Positions 60,677 to 64,000 of a DNA stretch of 64,000 bases are shown here, piece by piece. The stretch covers positions 1,178,001-1,242,000 of the forward strand of contig NZ_JAEKJZ010000001.1 in the NCBI RefSeq assembly GCF_017309185.1, read 5' to 3'. This stretch comes from Roseibium aggregatum (GTDB lineage Bacteria; Pseudomonadota; Alphaproteobacteria; Rhizobiales; Stappiaceae). The position numbers were made by a program, and so were the translations under genes. Position 1 is the stretch's first letter, and every line of letters starts with the position of its first letter. The notes below the pieces were generated by a model. The model searched no databases, was not told the DNA's origin, and was given only the letters and a program-made list of their open reading frames with translations.

Positions 60677-60946
60677 ATGGCTCGTTTTGAAATGCATTCG
60701 GCCGACATGGCCATCATGGGCGAAAAGCCCGTCAGCGCCGATATCCTGTTCCAGATGGGTCTGGACAGCGCCAGCGGCCGGCACGGCGACACGGATCTGA
60801 TCACCGCGCACAAGTGGTTCAACATCGCCGCCCTGAAGGGCAACAAGGACGCAGCGCGTTACCGCAAGGAAATCTCCGGGGAAATGAGCCCGACCGAGAT
60901 CGCCGAAGCACAGCGCTCCGCGCGCGAGTGGCTGTCCACCCATTGA
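60677..60946 (+). CDS. Small Sel1-repeat-like protein
   Basis: An 89-residue protein with one Sel1/TPR-like repeat. The segment HGDTDLITAHKWFNIAALKGNKDAA has the Ala-His-Lys-Trp-Phe and Ala-Leu-Lys-Gly pattern of the helical repeat, followed by a second helix ending EIAEAQRSAREWL. It has no signal peptide and is probably a small protein-binding factor. AGGGGAG precedes the ATG. It is conserved in shape among rhizobia-like bacteria but has no assigned role. A hairpin ends the interval towards the convergent DUF930 gene. Confidence 0.78.
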   Translation: MARFEMHSADMAIMGEKPVSADILFQMGLDSASGRHGDTDLITAHKWFNIAALKGNKDAARYRKEISGEMSPTEIAEAQRSAREWLSTH

Positions 60947-60997
60947 CGGGTCCAAAGGCTGCCGGCCGCACGGCACCTGAGCACCTCGTTTTTAACT

Positions 60998-61026
60998 GAC
61001 GCGGCGGCGAACATTGCCGCCGCGTC
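60998..61026. terminator. Bidirectional hairpin between convergent genes
   Basis: An 11-base-pair perfect stem (GACGCGGCGGC/GCCGCCGCGTC) with a 7-base loop, 51 bases after the Sel1-like gene and 33 bases after the DUF930 stop on the other strand. There is no clear U-run on either side. Confidence 0.5.
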
Positions 61027-61059
61027 CAGAAACCGAATTTCACAACACGCCCGTGACCT

Positions 61060-61794
61060 TCAATGTGTCGCGGCAAGCCCGAGTTCGTCCCATAGAGACC
61101 GCTCGACCGGGTCGCCGAGTGCGAATTCGAACCCGGTTACTCCCGTGCCGGTCTCGTCCAGCTGGCAGCGATAGGCGATCTCATACCAGAGACGATTGCT
61201 CCTGAACGCGGCCGCGGGCGCGACAACCGCATTTTCCTTTCTGAATGAATTTCTGATCGCATGGGGCACCAGCCGGGTTGGCCTGAAACCGGGATGGGCC
61301 CGCCTGACCTGTTCCATGGCCTCAAGCGCGCAAAGCTGTTCCCGGCGTTCCGCCTCCGACAGGGTTGCAAGCGCTGCGCGCGCCTGCGCGGAGCGGGGGG
61401 CGCCCAGAACCTCACCGGCATGAAAGCGGGTCGCCGTCACCCAGATGCGCTTCGGGGGAGCCGCATTCGTTTCCGGTCCCTTGCTTGGTGGATCGGCTTC
61501 AGACGGCTCCCGGCTCTCGGGGAGGGCGGCCAGGGCGTCCGGGGAGGCGGATAATGGCTGTTCCGCGGCCGGTGCGGGGATGGTGTTCACCTCAGGACTT
61601 TCTCCGGCCGCCCGGGTCAGATGCTCGAAGATGATGTCGACGGCAATCGGTTTGGGCCCTTTCAAGACAGCGCGATCGGTTGTGCTCATGTCCGTCAGCG
61701 CGGCGTAGAGGCTGAGGTGAATGAGAATGGCGCAGATCCAAGGAAACCTGCGGGCAATCAGCCGATGAATGCCTGCCGTCCCCTCATGCTCCAT
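61060..61794 (-). CDS. DUF930 domain protein, membrane-anchored
   Basis: A 244-residue protein. An N-terminal anchor (about 17-34) resembles that of TonB-like proteins. A Pro/Ala/Ser-rich linker (about 60-120) spans the periplasm, and a C-terminal DUF930 domain follows. The domain shows LCALEAMEQVRRAHPGFRP, VAPAAAFRSNRLWYEIAYRC and the WDELGL end. The function is unknown; the anchor-linker-domain layout suggests a periplasmic cell-envelope role. It reads towards the Sel1-like gene and away from the tRNA. Confidence 0.8.
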   Translation of the reverse strand: MEHEGTAGIHRLIARRFPWICAILIHLSLYAALTDMSTTDRAVLKGPKPIAVDIIFEHLTRAAGESPEVNTIPAPAAEQPLSASPDALAALPESREPSEADPPSKGPETNAAPPKRIWVTATRFHAGEVLGAPRSAQARAALATLSEAERREQLCALEAMEQVRRAHPGFRPTRLVPHAIRNSFRKENAVVAPAAAFRSNRLWYEIAYRCQLDETGTGVTGFEFALGDPVERSLWDELGLAATH

Positions 61795-62060
61795 GATCTG
61801 CCCCGCACGGCCCTGCTACCTGGAGTGGACATTAGCGCGGAGCACTGTGTTGCTTTTGTGGTGCGCCAGGGAACTTCGATAAAAGAAGCGAATTGCACCG
61901 GAAGATCGCCAGAGATGGCACCCGTTTGCTTCTCATGGCAATTTCATCTAGGCGAAGAAAAGCAAGTCCATTGCGAAAGATCGGAGCCGGGGCGAGGGAC
62001 CGCGCGTCGGGGCGGCGAAACCCCAGGCGGGGAAAACGCCCGGCAGACTAAAAAAACGCC

Positions 62061-62089
62061 TTGATCTTGCGGGCCTTGGCAACTAAACG
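62061..62089 (+). promoter_or_regulatory. Candidate promoter of tRNA-Ser
   Basis: TTGATC and TAAACG at exactly 17 bases spacing, ending 9 bases before the mature tRNA 5' end: a fair housekeeping-type promoter with the short leader expected for a tRNA gene. Confidence 0.45.
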
Positions 62090-62098
62090 GAACGAACC

Positions 62099-62188
62099 GG
62101 AGAGGTGGCCGAGTGGTCGAAGGCGCTCCCCTGCTAAGGGAGTAGGCGGGCAACCGTCTCGAGGGTTCGAATCCCTTCCTCTCCGCCA
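62099..62188 (+). tRNA. tRNA-Ser (anticodon GCT)
   Basis: A 90-base class II tRNA. The 7-base-pair acceptor stem is GGAGAGG with CCTCTCC; the discriminator is G and the CCA end is encoded. The anticodon loop is CTGCTAA (anticodon GCT, reading AGC/AGU), on a perfect stem. A long variable arm is formed by TAGGCGGGCAACCGTCTC, and the T loop contains GGTTCGAATCC. No duplicate of the 3' end is seen nearby, so it shows no integrated element. Confidence 0.97.
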
Positions 62189-62501
62189 CTTCCCCTCAAA
62201 ATCCAATTGCCTCTTCCGGTCATCTGGCACTGGCTATCTTGGCGTGGAACCGTTCTTCGGCCTTCCAAGACGGTGACGGCCATGTCGGCGGGCTGGTCTC
62301 GTTCTCCAAGTCCATGCATCGGACATGAGTGTTGTGAATAAGGACACCGAGAGCCCACGGCCGCGCCTGCTTGCTGCTTTGTTGCAGGCGGGGCGTGATT
62401 TTCATTCGTGGTAAACTTGGATTTTGCCAGGGAAACGCGACGTCAATTAAGCTTAGATAATTTTCTTCTATTGTTTGGAAATAACCGGAAATATTTAAAA
62501 T
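62189..62501. other. Interval without a gene
   Basis: About 310 bases after the tRNA. Composition becomes AT-rich towards the VPEP-type gene. No open frame with a ribosome binding site or domain was seen. Confidence 0.4.
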
Positions 62502-62531
62502 TTGACACATCTTGGAAAAGCAAATTATAGG
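62502..62531 (+). promoter_or_regulatory. Candidate promoter of the VPEP-type gene
   Basis: A perfect -35 (TTGACA) with TATAGG at 18 bases spacing, in strongly AT-rich sequence. The predicted transcript starts about 30 bases before the ATG. Confidence 0.5.
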
Positions 62532-62568
62532 AAATTAATACGTTAATTCTTCTAGGAATGCGATAAAC

Positions 62569-63297
62569 ATGGCGCTTTTTAGATATAAACTACTTTCGGT
62601 TGCTCTTCTGTCGGGGTTGCAGCTCACAACAAACGCATCCGCGATGACGGCCAGCTACACCAACAGCTACACCAATGTGGGCTCTACTGCGTCCTACGCG
62701 TCCAGTTTTTCCGACAGTTTCGATTTCAGCAATCTGGTCGCCAGCGCCGCCGCGGACGGGAACAGTCTGACCATCCTTTCCGCCAGCCTGAGCATTTCAG
62801 GCTATTCGGTTGAGGATGCCTCCACTTCCAGCTCCAGTTATTCCACCTGCAGCGGCACATTCTCCTATGGGGTCTGTTGGGGAGACACTGGTAGAGTCAC
62901 CAAAAACTATATCGGCGACAGAACGAGCGACAGAGCCATTTTCTCCGGCGATGGCTGGTCGGTCAGCACGAATACGACATACACTCCGTCAACCCAATCG
63001 ACGACAACGAGCGGGAATGATACGACAATCAACTACTACTATAATTATTTCGGAGACGTGAGTGCCAGCGGAATCGCTTCGGATACGGTGCTTGCGAATT
63101 TGAGCGACGGCGTTCTTGACTATGTCGTCTACTTGTATGGCGATTCCTTCTCGACGCTGTCGATCACGCTCGATCTTGAATACGAAACCGCGCCGATGGC
63201 GGTTCCCGTGCCGGAAAGCCTGCCTCTCGCTCTGACCGGACTAGCTGTTCTGGGGCTCGGCATGCGCCGCCGCCGGTCCAGGCACACGTCTGCCTGA
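62569..63297 (+). CDS. Exosortase-sorted surface protein (VPEP/VPLPA-CTERM type)
   Basis: A 242-residue exported protein. The signal peptide ends near NASAMTA. The body is rich in Ser, Thr, Tyr, Gly and Asn and almost free of Lys, suggesting an extracellular beta-rich protein. The C-terminus has the sorting signal VPVPESLPLALTGLAVLGLG followed by a short basic tail: a proline motif, one helix and a positively charged end. In this class the signal is recognised by an exosortase and cleaved. No exosortase gene is in the window, and the gene is transcribed from its own promoter. Function unknown; a role in surface or matrix material is likely for the class. Confidence 0.85.
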   Translation: MALFRYKLLSVALLSGLQLTTNASAMTASYTNSYTNVGSTASYASSFSDSFDFSNLVASAAADGNSLTILSASLSISGYSVEDASTSSSSYSTCSGTFSYGVCWGDTGRVTKNYIGDRTSDRAIFSGDGWSVSTNTTYTPSTQSTTTSGNDTTINYYYNYFGDVSASGIASDTVLANLSDGVLDYVVYLYGDSFSTLSITLDLEYETAPMAVPVPESLPLALTGLAVLGLGMRRRRSRHTSA

Positions 63298-63688
63298 ACC
63301 GAAAAACCCGAGAAAATCAAAGGAAACAGGCCTTCTCATGTTCTGTAAAGGGCCTGCTGCACCTCATGAACAAAGCCTTGGAAAAGGCCTGATCTGAAGC
63401 GTGCCTGTTTCCGGCAAGGTGCCGAGCCAGTGTCGCGGGCCCGGCGCAAGTCCCCGAAAGTCTCGCGGCGAAGCGGTCTTCCTATCCGTCGAGGGCAGGA
63501 GTGGCGGCGCCCGGTAGCAGCGAAAAACAGCTTGATTGACCTCCATCAAAGGGGGCTGTTCCCGCCTCATGTACCATCAGCGCGACTGGGGGAGGACAGG
63601 ATCGCGTTCGCGACAATTTAGGCAGCTCTAGCGGACGCGTCCCGCCGTTGGCGGGAGAATGGATCCTGGGTTGAGACGGGAGCCAAGC
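63298..63688. other. Interval without a gene, with an FNR-like box
   Basis: About 390 bases between the VPEP-type gene and the last gene. It includes a weak GCCTT/AAGGC hairpin (63375-63388) and one FNR-like site. Nothing else was recognised. Confidence 0.4.
63536..63549. promoter_or_regulatory. FNR/FixK-type box upstream of the last gene
   Basis: TTGAC-N4-ATCAA, a TTGAY-N4-RTCAA site, 140 bases before the start of the last gene. A site centred here could activate a promoter near 63580. Confidence 0.4.
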
Positions 63689-64000
63689 ATGTCTTTTCGC
63701 GCGCTGTTTCCAGCTGTTAAGATCCACCATTTCCGGAGGACGTTCCTGATCGCCGCGGTCTTGGTGTCCGGTGTCGGAGTGCTTGCGGGCTGGCCGGCAC
63801 GCGCGCAGGAGGCTTTGCAGCCCGGCGAGGCGGTGGTCACCGGCTTTTCGGGCACAGTCGAGCGGGACGGCGGCACGGTCATCGATCCCGATGGCGCGGT
63901 CGCGCGGACACTCGATCTGCGCCAGCCGGGCGGTCAGCCTCAGGGCGAGCACTGGTTCAACGAAATTCAGCGAACCCTCGCCACGGCGCGGCAAACCGGA
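63689..64000 (+). CDS. Exported protein, N-terminal part (cut by window end)
   Basis: The frame is open from ATG 63689 to the window edge (104 codons), with GGGAG ahead of the start. The first 40 residues form a long signal peptide: a basic start, a hydrophobic run about 19-33, and a cleavage region near PARAQEA. The mature part begins ALQPGEAVVTGFSGTVERDG and looks like the start of a beta-rich secreted protein; the family is not recognised. An FNR-like box lies upstream. Confidence 0.72.
   Translation, partial: MSFRALFPAVKIHHFRRTFLIAAVLVSGVGVLAGWPARAQEALQPGEAVVTGFSGTVERDGGTVIDPDGAVARTLDLRQPGGQPQGEHWFNEIQRTLATARQTG

Noticed and set aside
62099..62188. tRNA-Ser as integration site of a genomic island
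   Set aside because: No integrase, no repeated tRNA 3' end and no composition change that continues beyond a short intergenic stretch.
1..64000. CRISPR arrays, insertion sequences and prophage genes
   Set aside because: No regularly spaced repeats, transposase, integrase or phage structural genes were found on either strand.

Overview
The window is a chromosomal segment of a high-GC Gram-negative bacterium. Gene content points to an alphaproteobacterium of the Hyphomicrobiales (rhizobial) side, probably a marine Stappiaceae such as Roseibium/Labrenzia. The supporting signs are the order glnE - PAS histidine kinase of PdhS/PleC type - pepN, the FliK plus FhlB pair, several typical rhizobial DUF proteins and a VPEP-type C-terminal sorting protein. 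The genus is inference; no rRNA is present. No CRISPR array, transposase, integrase or phage gene was seen.

Layout. 1-10 kb: the 3' end of glnE, an orphan HopA1-family protein, a multi-PAS histidine kinase, aminopeptidase N, a small methyltransferase, a CaiB-type CoA transferase and a NudK-like NUDIX hydrolase. 10-18.6 kb: a membrane adenylate cyclase, then a four-gene peptide-type ABC transporter. A consensus CRP half-site pair lies between them, and a long hairpin separates the binding-protein gene from the permeases. 18.6-20.3 kb: a methyltransferase and a quinone oxidoreductase. 20.3-27.1 kb (minus strand): a BMP-type (nucleoside-like) ABC importer whose operon continues into a 2-oxoglutarate/Fe(II) oxygenase, a VOC protein and a cysteine hydrolase, probably one catabolic unit. 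27.1-28.1 kb is AT-rich with no supportable gene. 28.1-32.9 kb: cspA, a LysR regulator, a cobalt-type nitrile hydratase operon and an MsrA variant.

32.9-45.1 kb is the most unusual part. A minus-strand operon of four glycosyltransferases, a polysaccharide deacetylase and a small caspase-like-fold candidate diverges from a plus-strand set: an ABC transporter with a degenerate, hugely enlarged nucleotide-binding domain, a cyclic-nucleotide-binding protein, a PhnP-like metallo-beta-lactamase-fold hydrolase and a membrane adenylate cyclase. I read this as a candidate cyclic-nucleotide-controlled glycan assembly/export locus; that is inference.

45-50 kb: an SDR dehydrogenase, an HlyD-type adaptor with a membrane partner, and several small accessory genes in lower-GC DNA. 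50.8-55.7 kb: fliK, fhlB, gatB and a LysE exporter. 55.8-62 kb: a GT39 glycosyltransferase, a YcxB-like protein, a GNAT enzyme, a Nu-class GST, a DUF2147 protein with a near-perfect palindromic operator, a Sel1-like protein and a DUF930 protein. 62.1-64 kb: tRNA-Ser(GCT), a VPEP-CTERM surface protein and the start of an exported protein cut by the window edge.
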